The translations under genes were made by a program, and so were the position numbers. Positions 8,574-16,297 of a DNA stretch of 43,721 bases are shown piece after piece (position 1 is the first letter of the stretch; each line of letters starts with the position of its first letter). Under the pieces are notes generated by a model. It worked only from the letters and a program-made list of their open reading frames with translations, was not told the DNA's origin and did not search any database. This DNA is from Rhodospirillales bacterium (GTDB lineage Bacteria; Pseudomonadota; Alphaproteobacteria; Acetobacterales; Acetobacteraceae): assembly GCA_025351925.1 (NCBI GenBank), contig JANXVC010000061.1:1-43721 (forward strand), given 5' to 3'.

Positions 8574-9326
8574 ATGAACCAGCTCGACATGAAGGGCCGC
8601 ACGGCCGTGGTGACCGGAGGCGCGCGGGGGATCGGCCGCGCTATCACCGAACGCATGCTGGCTTCCGGCGCCGCTGTCGCGATTTGGGACCTGGACGCGG
8701 CGGCGATGGCGCAGACCGCGGGCGAGCTGGCGACGCAGGGCAGCATCAGCACGCATGCCGTCGAACTCACGGATGAGCAAGCCGTGCGCGCCGCCGCAGA
8801 AGCGACGCTCGCTCGGCATGGCGCGATCGATATCCTGGTCAACAACGCCGGCATCACCGGCGGCAACGCGCCCACCTGGAACCTGGACGCCGCGGCGTGG
8901 CGCCGGGTTGTCGAGGTGAACCTGGTCGGGCCGTTCCTGGTATGCTCGGCGATCATCCCCGGCATGGTGGCGCGCGGCTTTGGGCGCGTGATCAACATCG
9001 CCTCGGTCGCGGGCAAGGAGGGCAACCCCAACGCCTCGCACTACAGCGCCAGCAAGGCCGGGCTGATCGCGCTGACCAAGTCGCTGGGCAAGGAGCTGGC
9101 CGGCAAGGGCGTGCTGGTCAACTGCGTCACTCCGGCCGCCGCCAAGACCGAGATCTTCGCGCAGATGTCGCCGCAGCAGATCGACTACATGCTGTCGAAG
9201 ATCCCGATGGAGCGGTTCGTGGACGTGCATGAGATCGCCGCCCTGGCCTGCTGGCTAGCGACCGAGGACTGCTCGTTCAGCACCGGCGCCACCTTTGACA
9301 TCAGCGGCGGGCGTGCGACCTATTGA
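8574..9326 (+). CDS. SDR-family oxidoreductase, FabG-like
   Basis: A 250-residue classical short-chain dehydrogenase. It has the cofactor motif TGGARGIGRAI, an Asp after the second beta strand (WDLD) that favours NAD(H), NNAG, the catalytic Ser in NIASVAG and the YSASK Tyr/Lys pair. The C terminus GGRATY follows the usual D-x-S-G-G. Start ATG 8574 is supported by GGAGAAGG upstream; the frame extends to 8439 inside uvrC but without homology. FabG-like and sugar-dehydrogenase subfamilies look alike here, so the substrate is not assigned. The gene sits alone between uvrC and pgsA, an unusual insertion into a commonly seen uvrC-pgsA-moaD-moaE order. Confidence 0.85.
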   Translation: MNQLDMKGRTAVVTGGARGIGRAITERMLASGAAVAIWDLDAAAMAQTAGELATQGSISTHAVELTDEQAVRAAAEATLARHGAIDILVNNAGITGGNAPTWNLDAAAWRRVVEVNLVGPFLVCSAIIPGMVARGFGRVINIASVAGKEGNPNASHYSASKAGLIALTKSLGKELAGKGVLVNCVTPAAAKTEIFAQMSPQQIDYMLSKIPMERFVDVHEIAALACWLATEDCSFSTGATFDISGGRATY

Positions 9327-9392
9327 CCTCGACGCTGCAGGCGTCAATTGCCCGGCTGACCGGAACACAAAACGGCTCTAAGGTGCGTGGGC

Positions 9393-9995
9393 ATGCTGAC
9401 CGACCTACCAAATCTGCTCACGTTGTCCCGCATCGCGGCGATTCCGCTGCTGGTGGCGATCGTGGCGTTCCGCACGCCGGCTGCGGATTTCCTGGCGTGC
9501 GTCGTGTTCTCCGCCGCGGCGATCACCGACTACTTCGACGGCCGGATCGCCCGCGAGCGGCGGCAGCTGTCGGACATCGGCCGCATGCTGGACCCGATCG
9601 CCGACAAGCTGCTGGTCGGCGCCACGCTGATGCTGCTGGCCGGACAGGACCGGCTATCGGCCTGGGGCCTGTATCCCGCGATCGTCATCCTGCTGCGCGA
9701 GATCCTGGTCAGCGGCCTGCGCGAGTATCTGGCGGGCCTGCGGATCGGCTTGCCGGTCACCGCCTTGGCAAAGTGGAAGACGGGATTCCAAATGGGCGCG
9801 CTCGGCACTTTGCTGGCGGGCGATTCGTCGGCGAGGCTGCTGCATCTGCAGTTCCTGCCGGTTTCCGGGATCGGCGAGGCGATGCTGTGGGTCGCGGCTG
9901 GGCTGACGCTGTGGACCGGATGGGACTATCTGGTCGCCGGGCTGCGGCACGCGGCGGTTCCCCGGGCGGATGCAAGGGGTGCACAGGGTCCCTGA
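9393..9995 (+). CDS. pgsA: CDP-diacylglycerol-glycerol-3-phosphate 3-phosphatidyltransferase
   Basis: A 200-residue integral membrane enzyme making phosphatidylglycerol phosphate, the first committed step to PG and cardiolipin. The CDP-alcohol phosphotransferase motif is complete: D46, D49, G50, A53, R54, G63, D67 and D71 (reading DYFDGRIAR then GRMLDPIAD). Several hydrophobic helices follow. ATG 9393 gives the family-like start MLTDLPNLLTLSR; a GTG two codons earlier (9387) is possible. It lies 66 bases after the SDR gene and 111 bases before a lipoprotein gene. Confidence 0.92.
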   Translation: MLTDLPNLLTLSRIAAIPLLVAIVAFRTPAADFLACVVFSAAAITDYFDGRIARERRQLSDIGRMLDPIADKLLVGATLMLLAGQDRLSAWGLYPAIVILLREILVSGLREYLAGLRIGLPVTALAKWKTGFQMGALGTLLAGDSSARLLHLQFLPVSGIGEAMLWVAAGLTLWTGWDYLVAGLRHAAVPRADARGAQGP

Positions 9996-10106
9996 GCGTC
10001 ATTTTCAAGGGCGGGCCGCAAACGAAACGCTACCGGCCTTGAGCATTTTTCAACGCACATGCACAATCTCGACGGCCCTCCGGCCGCTACAGGAGCCTCC
10101 ATCCAA

Positions 10107-10730
10107 ATGCGGCGCACCGTTACGCTCGGCCTGCTTGTCCTCCTGCCTGGTTGCACGGGGTTGGGCACGTTCCTCGACCACACCTTCACGCTGCCCGGCG
10201 AGAACCCGAACCTGCCGATGACAGACAGCGAGAACGTACGGCGCTCGCTGGGCCAAGACATTGACGTGACGCCGCTGGCGCCGGAGGCCGGAAACGTCTG
10301 GCCCGGGCCGCAAGCGCCCGACCCGACTCTCAACGACGTTCAGCAACGGCCGGGCACCGAAAATAACCGGGGGTTCGAGCCGACCACTGTGCCGGGCGCC
10401 GAGCCTGGCCTGCCGGCAGGACGGCAGCCGCGGCCCACGACGCGGGGCAGCTCGACGCCGCCGGGCTCGGTCGAGCCTGGGCTGGCGCCACTGCCGCGGA
10501 CCAACGTACGGCCGCCCCCGCCGCCGCAGTCGTCGGTCCCCGGACCGGGCCCGCAAGGCCAGGTCGTGCAGACGCCGCAGGGCCCGGCGATCGACGCCGG
10601 CGGCACCAGCGGCTACCGCCAGCTTACAACGCCGCAAGGACCGGGCGCGATCATGGTGCCGAACGGCAACGGCACCAGCACGATCATCAATCCGAACGGC
10701 AGCATCCAGACCGTGCCGACGCCGCGGTGA
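10107..10730 (+). CDS. Proline/glycine-rich lipoprotein of unknown function
   Basis: A 207-residue predicted lipoprotein. The signal peptide RRTVTLGLLVLLPGC ends in a lipobox (LPGC, Cys16), which would be acylated by Lgt (encoded at 22013) . The mature part is Pro/Gly/Gln-rich and low in hydrophobics, with PPPPPQ and several NGNG/NPNG turns near the C terminus, so it is probably largely unstructured and envelope-anchored. ATG 10107 is chosen over 10059 because it places the signal peptide at the N terminus and has AGGAG about 11 bases upstream. The stop overlaps moaD (TGATG). I do not recognise a domain. The link to molybdopterin genes may only be transcriptional. Confidence 0.72.
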   Translation: MRRTVTLGLLVLLPGCTGLGTFLDHTFTLPGENPNLPMTDSENVRRSLGQDIDVTPLAPEAGNVWPGPQAPDPTLNDVQQRPGTENNRGFEPTTVPGAEPGLPAGRQPRPTTRGSSTPPGSVEPGLAPLPRTNVRPPPPPQSSVPGPGPQGQVVQTPQGPAIDAGGTSGYRQLTTPQGPGAIMVPNGNGTSTIINPNGSIQTVPTPR

Positions 10731-10984
10731 TGGCCCGCATCCTCTATTTCGCTTGGCTGCGCGAGCGGATGGGCCGCACGGAGGAGGTGTTGCCGCTGCC
10801 CTCCGGCGTCGAGACGGTGGGTGGGCTGATCGCGTTGCTGCAGCAGCGTGACGCCGCTGGCGCCGGCGCCTTCGCGCATCCGGCGATGGTGCGCGCCGCG
10901 GTGAACCAAGAGTTTGCCACACCTGGCACGCCGCTGCAGGACGGCGACGAGGTCGCGTTCTTTCCTCCGGTAACCGGCGGCTGA
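10730..10984 (+). CDS. moaD: Molybdopterin synthase small subunit (sulfur carrier)
   Basis: An 84-residue ubiquitin-fold protein. It begins ARILYFAWLRERMG and ends in PPVTGG; the terminal Gly-Gly is the residue pair that is adenylated and thiocarboxylated to deliver sulfur to cyclic pyranopterin monophosphate. The start overlaps the upstream stop; GTG 10727 is an alternative one codon earlier. The stop overlaps moaE in a TGATG, as expected for the two subunits of one complex. The product supplies cofactor for Mo enzymes such as the dehydrogenase at the left edge. Confidence 0.93.
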   Translation: MARILYFAWLRERMGRTEEVLPLPSGVETVGGLIALLQQRDAAGAGAFAHPAMVRAAVNQEFATPGTPLQDGDEVAFFPPVTGG

Positions 10985-11451
10985 TGGCGACGGTCCGCGT
11001 CCAAACGCCGGCATTCGACACCGGTGCGGAGCTTGCGGCGCTGTTGGCCGGGCGCACCGACGTGGGTGGCATCGGCTGTTTTGTCGGCGTCGTGCGCGGT
11101 ACTGCTGGCGGGCAGCCAATCCTGAGCATGACGCTGGAGCACTACCCCGGCATGACTGAGCGCGCGCTGACCGCCATTGCGGCGGAGGCAGAGGCGCGGT
11201 GGGAGCTGCAGGGCTGCACCGTCATCCATCGCCATGGGCGGCTGCTGCCGGGCGAGCCGATCGTGCTTGTGCTGACTGCCAGCGCGCATCGGCAGGCGGC
11301 GCTGGATGCGACAGCGTTCCTGATCGATTGGCTGAAGACCCGGGCGCCGTTCTGGAAGCACGAGGAGATGGCCGAGGGCGGCCCGCGTTGGGTGGAGGCG
11401 CATAGCGGCGACGACGCAGCGGCCGCCCGGTGGGACACAATGAAGCTTTAG
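10984..11451 (+). CDS. moaE: Molybdopterin synthase catalytic subunit
   Basis: A 155-residue protein with the MoaE landmarks: GCFVGVVRG, LEHYPGMTE, the IHRHGRLLPGE stretch that contacts MoaD, and the lysine-containing active-site segment LKTRAPFWKHE. It converts cyclic pyranopterin monophosphate to molybdopterin using the MoaD thiocarboxylate. Translationally coupled to moaD by TGATG. It is followed by a convergent ferritin-like gene with a hairpin in between. Confidence 0.93.
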   Translation: MATVRVQTPAFDTGAELAALLAGRTDVGGIGCFVGVVRGTAGGQPILSMTLEHYPGMTERALTAIAAEAEARWELQGCTVIHRHGRLLPGEPIVLVLTASAHRQAALDATAFLIDWLKTRAPFWKHEEMAEGGPRWVEAHSGDDAAAARWDTMKL

Positions 11452-11459
11452 TTGGGAGA

Positions 11460-11490
11460 GCGGCGCAAGGGTTCGTTTCCCCCGCGCCGC
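11460..11490. terminator. Hairpin between convergent moaE and ferritin-like gene
   Basis: GCGGCGC (11460-11466) and GCGCCGC (11484-11490) are perfect 7-bp arms. The loop itself contains GGG and CCCCC that can extend the stem. It lies exactly between two convergent genes, so it can serve both. No long T-run is seen on either side. Confidence 0.5.
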
Positions 11491-11499
11491 ATCCCGTAT

Positions 11500-12390
11500 T
11501 TAGGCGGTGATCGAGCCGTTTAGGCCGGTCGGGAAGAACAGGCCGCTGCTGGCGTTTTGCGCGCCGTACACGATGTTGAGCACCTGCCGCGTCGTGCGGG
11601 AGAACACCAGGCTGTTGCTGTCGGTCGGCACGATGTTGGCGACGCCGTTGAGCAGGATGCCCTGGTCGTCGGCCGCGCCGGACAGGGCCGCGCGCACGTT
11701 CGAGATCGCCTGCACCTGCTCCGCAAACCCACGCTGCAGCAGCAGCACGCGGATCTCGGACGCGTGATAGGCCTCGACTGCGAGGATGCCGGCAGCGGCC
11801 GAGAGCACGTCCTTGCTTATCAACAAAGGCGCCGCGCCACGATAAGCAGTGACACCGACGTCTTCGAAGATGAACGAGCCCAACAGAAAAGCATCCTCGC
11901 TGGCAAACGGATCAAAGCTGTCGCCAAGACCGGCTGCCTGCGCTAGCGTGTTGAAGCTGTTGGTGAGGTCGATGCATGGCTCCGCAACCGCCTTCTCAGC
12001 AAGCACGCTGCGGATGAAGCGGACGTGGTTCAGTTCGTCGTTGGCAATTTCTTGGGCATATTGCTGGATGGCCGGGGTGTCGAAGCTGACAGCGTTGCCA
12101 CCATTGACCGGGCCTTGCACCCCAAGGCCGTAGGTGTCCGAGGCATCCAGGCCCGCACCCGTCGCAGCACGGATGTAGAACTCGGCCTCGAGGTATTCCA
12201 GGTTAAGCGCGAAGTTCAGGATGGCCGCGTCGGTCATCTCAATAGCCTTGGCCGGCGTGCTACCGACAGCAACGCCGGCGAGGGCCATCGAGCCCAGCGC
12301 CAACGCGCCAAAGCTGGTTCCGCGCAGCAACCCGCGGCGTTCGAGACCAGCTTTGGGCTCGGCGATGTCGTTCGATTGATTGTCTGACAT
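11500..12390 (-). CDS. Exported ferritin-like domain protein
   Basis: A 296-residue protein with a twin-arginine-type leader ([17 protein letters not shown]), a hydrophobic core and an AKA cleavage region near residue 49. The mature part looks like the Ferritin_2 domain: helix residues in [28 protein letters not shown] and [12 protein letters not shown] give the Glu/His ligands of a di-iron four-helix bundle. Tat export would allow metal loading before secretion. The start has AGGAAA about 10 bases upstream. Family relatives are often linked to desiccation or oxidative stress, but the role here is not shown. It is transcribed alone, convergent with moaE. Confidence 0.82.
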   Translation of the reverse strand: MSDNQSNDIAEPKAGLERRGLLRGTSFGALALGSMALAGVAVGSTPAKAIEMTDAAILNFALNLEYLEAEFYIRAATGAGLDASDTYGLGVQGPVNGGNAVSFDTPAIQQYAQEIANDELNHVRFIRSVLAEKAVAEPCIDLTNSFNTLAQAAGLGDSFDPFASEDAFLLGSFIFEDVGVTAYRGAAPLLISKDVLSAAAGILAVEAYHASEIRVLLLQRGFAEQVQAISNVRAALSGAADDQGILLNGVANIVPTDSNSLVFSRTTRQVLNIVYGAQNASSGLFFPTGLNGSITA

Positions 12391-12742
12391 GAAGCTTGTT
12401 TCCTACTGACCAGCGGCACGTTTTTCATGACGCGGTAGTGTTACGGGCGAGCTTTCGAAGCGGATGCATCATTTATCGCTGCATGCTGAATTATTAATAT
12501 TCATGACGAGGCAGTAATTTCATATGATCACTGGGTGAGTAAGCTCAGGGTGTACGGCTGCAGGGACTGCATTGTCCCATAGCGTATTTTGCTTAAAGTT
12601 CCGGCTGCGTATATTTCTGACAATTGATGTTTCGTGCAAACTGTGGCGGAACTCGGATGCATCGCAGGCCTCCAGTGCCGTGCCAACATCACGACAGGAG
12701 GGCGTGCCTAATTTTGCCTTAAAGTTTTGGCACTCCCGCCGC
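12391..12742. other. 352-bp intergenic region, AT-rich in part
   Basis: Non-coding stretch between divergent genes, so both promoters should be here. It contains TGAAT...ATTCA, a short palindrome in an AT-rich patch near 12487-12503, and an imperfect direct repeat ATTTTGC(C)TTAAAGTT at 12586-12600 and 12711-12726. AGGAGGG at 12695-12701 lies only 2 bases before an in-frame GTG (12704) of the next gene, too close to be a normal ribosome site for it. No RNA gene recognised. Confidence 0.4.
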
Positions 12743-14101
12743 ATGTCAGCCGTCCTTGCCGTATGCTGCGGCGCCCTATTGCTGGTCTGGCCTGCGCTGC
12801 ACAACGGCTATCCGCTGCTGTTCAGCGACACCGGTGCCCTGTTGGAGATGGGGCTGGAACCGAGCATGGGCTGGGACAAGCCGTGGATCTACGGCCCGTT
12901 CCTCGCGCTGTTCCACTGGCGCACGACGCTGTGGCTGCCGCTCGCGGCGCAGGGGCTATTGGTGTCCTGGGTGCTCTGGCTCACGCAGAAAACGCTGGGC
13001 AAGACGCGGATGCGGCTGCACATCGCGCTCTGCGCCGCCCTCGCCGTCGGCAGCGCCGCGCCGTGGTTCACCGCATTGCTGATGCCCGATTTTCTGACGC
13101 CGGTTGTCGTGCTTTGCCTATTTATGCTGGGCTTCGGCCAGGACCGGCTCTCTCGCTCTGAGCTGGCCTGCGTCGCGGCCATCGGCGCCATCGCCATCGC
13201 GGCCCACCTGGCGCACCTGATCCTCGCGGCCGCCTGCCTGACTGTGCTTATGCTGCTACGATGGCGCCTCGACTGGCGCCCGGCCGTGCCGCTCGCCACT
13301 GCGCTGGCCATGCTGCTGCTGACCAACGCGGCCGGCAACGGCGTCCTGGGCATCTCGCCATACGGCTCGGTGTTCGCGCTCGCACGTCTCGTGGGAGACG
13401 GACCCGGCCGGGCCTATCTCGACCGCGTCTGCCCCGACCCCAGCCTGCGGCTATGCGCGTGGCAGGGCCGCTTGTCTGCCGACAGCGACGAGTTCCTGTG
13501 GCATCCGCAGGGTCCCATGTGGGCGGACGGCTTTGGCCCCACGCGGTTCGCGCCCGAGGCAGCGCGCCTGGTGCCAGCCATCATCGCCGCCTATCCGCTC
13601 GGCACGCTGCGGGCAGCGGCGGCGAACACGCTGCACCAACTTGTGAAAATCCGGGTCGGCGACACGCTGGTTGCGGACCACCTGGACATTGCATTGCTGC
13701 CACGCATGCGGCCGTATTTTCCGCTGGCCGAGATCGCCCGCTACCAAGCCGCCCTACAGCCACGCGGCGGGCTGCGGGACGCGGCGGCGCCATTCGCGAT
13801 ATTGTACGCCGCGCTGCTCATTGCCGGCGTGGCCGGCAGTGTCGGGGTCATGCTGCGCTGCTGGCGAACGGACCGTGCGCTGGCTGGGCTGGCGGCGCTG
13901 GCGCTGGCCGCCTTGCTGGCCAACGCCTTCGCCACCGGGGCGCTGTCCGGTCCGCACGACCGCTACCAGGCGCGCCTGGCCTGGCTGGTCCTGCTGGCGC
14001 CGATGGCCTACGCCGCCCGGCTGGAGACCTCGGCCGGGCTCATGCGCACGAGCCCGTCATACTCGCGCAGCAGCGCCTCAGTGATCGGGCCCGGTGTATA
14101 G
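12743..14101 (+). CDS. Polytopic membrane protein of unknown function
   Basis: About 452 residues with roughly nine to eleven hydrophobic segments. Near the N terminus it reads NGYPLLFSDTGALLEMG followed by DKPWIYGPFLALFH. I recall similar motifs in uncharacterised membrane proteins, and the layout (acidic loop after the first helix) resembles GT-C-like transferases, but I cannot assign a reaction. A periplasmic loop region with Cys pairs (DRVCPDPSLRLCAW) is present near residue 230. ATG 12743 is chosen because it directly precedes the first helix; GTG 12704 is an alternative. The last 31 or so codons run antisense through the 3' end of ilvE, a 94-bp convergent overlap, so the C-terminal tail may be atypical. 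Confidence 0.68.
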   Translation: MSAVLAVCCGALLLVWPALHNGYPLLFSDTGALLEMGLEPSMGWDKPWIYGPFLALFHWRTTLWLPLAAQGLLVSWVLWLTQKTLGKTRMRLHIALCAALAVGSAAPWFTALLMPDFLTPVVVLCLFMLGFGQDRLSRSELACVAAIGAIAIAAHLAHLILAAACLTVLMLLRWRLDWRPAVPLATALAMLLLTNAAGNGVLGISPYGSVFALARLVGDGPGRAYLDRVCPDPSLRLCAWQGRLSADSDEFLWHPQGPMWADGFGPTRFAPEAARLVPAIIAAYPLGTLRAAAANTLHQLVKIRVGDTLVADHLDIALLPRMRPYFPLAEIARYQAALQPRGGLRDAAAPFAILYAALLIAGVAGSVGVMLRCWRTDRALAGLAALALAALLANAFATGALSGPHDRYQARLAWLVLLAPMAYAARLETSAGLMRTSPSYSRSSASVIGPGV

Positions 14102-14907
14102 AGGTGCCCGGCGATCTCCCGCACCGGCGTGACCTCGGCGGCGGTGCCGGCCAGGAACACCTCGGTCGCCCGCGGCAGCTCCTCCAGCTCGATCACCCGG
14201 TCGATCACCGTCATCTGGTGACGTCGGGCCATCGCCATGACGGTGCGGCGGGTGATGCCGTCCAGGAAGCAGTCTGGCGTCGGCGTGTGCAGGGCGCCGT
14301 CCATGACAAAGAAGATGTTGGCGCCCGTCGCCTCCGTGACGCGCCCGCGCCAGTCGAGCATCAGCGCATCGTCAAAGCCCGCCGCCTCAGCCGCGTGCTT
14401 GGAAAGGGTGCCGATCGTATAGAGGCAAGCCGCCTTGCTGGCGGTCGGCGCCGTCTCGGGATGCGGGCGCCTCCACGGCGCCATGCCGAGCCGCACACCT
14501 TTCATGCGGTCCGCGCCGAACAGGTTCGGCCAGGCCCAGCAGGCGATCGCCAGGTGGATTTTGGTCTGCTGGGCGGAGACGGAGAGCTGCTCGGTGCCGC
14601 GCCAGGCAATCGGGCGGACATAGGCGTCAACCAGGTTGTTCGCCGCCAGCACCTCGCGGCAAGCCGCGTCGATCTGCTCTGCCGAATAGGGGATCTCGAA
14701 ACCGAGGATGCGGCCGGAGGCGATCAGCCGCTCGGTGTGCTCGCGCAGCTTGAAGATATTGCCAAGATACGATCTTTCGCCCTCAAATACGCCGCTAGCG
14801 TAGTGCAGGCCGTGCGACAGGACGTGCAGCTTCGCGTCGCGCCACGGCACGAGCGCACCGTCCATCCAGATCAGGCCATCGCGGTCATCGAAAGGAACTA
14901 GCGCCAT
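14008..14907 (-). CDS. ilvE: Branched-chain amino acid aminotransferase
   Basis: A 299-residue fold-type IV PLP transaminase that interconverts Val/Leu/Ile with their 2-oxo acids. Landmarks are GLIWMDGALVPWRDAKLHV, SHGLHYASGVFEGERSY, the PLP-lysine context KAACLYTIGTLSKHAAEAAGF spanning about residues 155-175 and the TEATGANIFFV phosphate-binding stretch. The C-terminal FLAGTAAEVTPV is also typical. ATG 14907 has GGAGAG about 9 bases upstream; the frame extends to 15126 but that would run through the control region and overlap marR codons. Transcribed divergently from the MarR regulator, with overlapping promoters. Confidence 0.92.
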   Translation of the reverse strand: MALVPFDDRDGLIWMDGALVPWRDAKLHVLSHGLHYASGVFEGERSYLGNIFKLREHTERLIASGRILGFEIPYSAEQIDAACREVLAANNLVDAYVRPIAWRGTEQLSVSAQQTKIHLAIACWAWPNLFGADRMKGVRLGMAPWRRPHPETAPTASKAACLYTIGTLSKHAAEAAGFDDALMLDWRGRVTEATGANIFFVMDGALHTPTPDCFLDGITRRTVMAMARRHQMTVIDRVIELEELPRATEVFLAGTAAEVTPVREIAGHLYTPGPITEALLREYDGLVRMSPAEVSSRAA

Positions 14908-14927
14908 GTCCGCTCTCCACAGTAATA

Positions 14928-14957
14928 TTGTTGCCCCAGCAAGCCCAACGGTATAAT
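14928..14957 (+). promoter_or_regulatory. Candidate marR promoter overlapping the ilvE promoter
   Basis: On the plus strand TTGTTG (14928-14933) and TATAAT (14952-14957) are 18 bases apart, placing a start near 14964, inside the inverted repeat. On the minus strand TTGACT (14976-14971) or TTGTTG (14979-14974) precedes TATACC (14955-14950) by 15 or 18 bases, suiting ilvE. Spacings are plausible; neither promoter is proven. Confidence 0.5.
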
Positions 14958-14958
14958 C

Positions 14959-14984
14959 CAGGTTTGGGTAAGTCAACAAACCTG
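14959..14984. promoter_or_regulatory. Perfect inverted repeat, candidate MarR operator
   Basis: CAGGTTTG (14959-14966) and CAAACCTG (14977-14984) are exact 8-bp arms with a 10-bp spacer, so their centres lie 18 bp apart, fitting a dimeric wHTH protein. The repeat covers the predicted start of marR and the -35 region of ilvE. It is therefore the best candidate for autoregulation and divergent control by the adjacent MarR protein. Confidence 0.55.
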
Positions 14985-15019
14985 TCGTATGATCTGTGTA
15001 TGCATGAGGAATGCCTGCC

Positions 15020-15598
15020 ATGCCCGAAACGCGCCCCGCCGTAAGTGGCGGCCTTGATCCGCGCGGTCCCGCCGGGTCCAACCTGCTGTTCCTGCGCGAG
15101 GAGCAGATGCGCCTGGCGCAGGACATGCTGTTCTTCGCCTACCGCGATTTCACCGGGGCGGCGGACGTGATCCTGGACGAGCTCGGCCTGGGCCGCGCCC
15201 ATCACCGCGCGCTGCACTTCATCGGCCGCACCCCCGGCATGACGGTCGGCGACCTGCTGGCGATCCTGCGCATCACCAAGCAGAGCCTCGCCCGCGTGCT
15301 GACGGCGCTGGTCGATCAGGGCTACGTCGCGCAGCTGCCCGGCCGCAGCGACCGCCGGCAGCGCCTGCTGAGCCTGACCGACGCCGGGCAGGCGCTGGAG
15401 CGGCGGCTGTTCGAGCGTCAGCGCGAGCGCCTGGCCGTCGCCTACCGGGAGGCCGGCGGCCCGGCGGTCGAGGGCTTCCGCCGGGTGATGCGCGGCGTGA
15501 TGGAGCCCGCCGCCCGCGCCTACATGGAGCAGGCCGAGAGCGCCATCCGGCCCGCCGCCCGGCCCAGCACCCAGCCCAATACACAGATCGTCCGGTGA
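15020..15598 (+). CDS. MarR-family transcriptional regulator, PetP-like
   Basis: About 192 residues. The winged helix-turn-helix is clear: GRTPGMTVGDLLAILRITKQ (recognition region), then SLARVLTALVDQGYVAQL and the wing GRSDRRQRLLSLTDAG. N-terminal residues 15-60 include the dimer helices. ATG 15020 is preferred over 15011 because GAGGA at 15005-15010 is properly spaced from it. The stop overlaps the response-regulator start as GTGA. A MarR protein followed by an OmpR-type regulator recalls PetP-PetR of Rhodobacter capsulatus, which affect cytochrome bc1 expression. The equivalence is inferred from arrangement only. Confidence 0.87.
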   Translation: MPETRPAVSGGLDPRGPAGSNLLFLREEQMRLAQDMLFFAYRDFTGAADVILDELGLGRAHHRALHFIGRTPGMTVGDLLAILRITKQSLARVLTALVDQGYVAQLPGRSDRRQRLLSLTDAGQALERRLFERQRERLAVAYREAGGPAVEGFRRVMRGVMEPAARAYMEQAESAIRPAARPSTQPNTQIVR

Positions 15599-16287
15599 CC
15601 GAGGCGCATATTCTGGTAGTGGACGACGACGCCCGGCTACGCGCCCTGCTGTCGCGCTATCTGGCCGAGCAAGGCTTTCGCGTGACCACCGCCGGGCACG
15701 CCGCCGAGGCGCGCGAGCAGATGCGCTTCATGCAGCCGGACCTGCTGGTGCTGGACGTGATGATGCCTGGCGAGACCGGGCTTTCGCTGACCAACAGCCT
15801 GCGGGCGCAGCGCGCCGACCTGCCCATCCTGCTGCTGACGGCACGCGGCGCGCCGGAGGACCGGATTGCTGGGTTCGAGGCCGGCGCGGACGACTACCTG
15901 GGCAAGCCGTTCGAGCCGTATGAGCTGGTGCTGCGGCTGCGCGCCATGCTGCGCCGTGTGGTCCCGCCGCTCCCGGCCGAACCCGCCGGGCCGGTGCCGC
16001 TCGGCGCCCTGGTGTTCGATGTCGAACGTGCGGAGCTGAGCGGGCCGGACGGCGTCGTGCACCTGACGGGCGGCGAGGCGGCGCTGCTGCAGGCGCTCGC
16101 CCGCAAGCCCGGCGAGGTGCTGTCCCGCGACTGGATCGTCGAGACGCTGGGCATGGACGAATCCGGTGAGCGCGCCATCGACGTGCAGGTCACCCGGTTG
16201 CGCCGCAAGATCGAGATCGACCCGCGTGAGCCGCGCTTCCTGCACACCGTGCGCGGCCGCGGCTATGTCCTGAAGCCTGGAGTATAG
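15595..16287 (+). CDS. OmpR-family response regulator, PetR-like
   Basis: A 230-residue two-domain regulator. The receiver has the acidic pair D10-D12, phospho-acceptor D54 in LVLDVMMPGETG, T in LLLTARG and K near 104 in DYLGKPFEPYEL. A C-terminal winged helix from about residue 135 ends in LRRKIEIDPREPRFLHTVRGRGY, cut here as two motifs: LRRKIEIDP and TVRGRGYVLKP. The GTG start overlaps the marR stop (GTGA), and the sensor kinase starts 10 bases downstream, so three genes form one unit. It should bind DNA when phosphorylated by the adjacent kinase. Targets cannot be read from this window. Confidence 0.92.
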   Translation: MTEAHILVVDDDARLRALLSRYLAEQGFRVTTAGHAAEAREQMRFMQPDLLVLDVMMPGETGLSLTNSLRAQRADLPILLLTARGAPEDRIAGFEAGADDYLGKPFEPYELVLRLRAMLRRVVPPLPAEPAGPVPLGALVFDVERAELSGPDGVVHLTGGEAALLQALARKPGEVLSRDWIVETLGMDESGERAIDVQVTRLRRKIEIDPREPRFLHTVRGRGYVLKPGV

Positions 16288-16297
16288 GGTTGGACCG

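Noticed and set aside
13261-14901. A 546-codon plus-strand frame
   Set aside because: Out of frame with the membrane protein and antisense to ilvE; composition is Arg/Gly/Ala-rich with no domain.
14908-15126. N-terminal extension of the ilvE frame
   Set aside because: It would cross the promoter region and overlap marR; the conserved start and ribosome site are at 14907.
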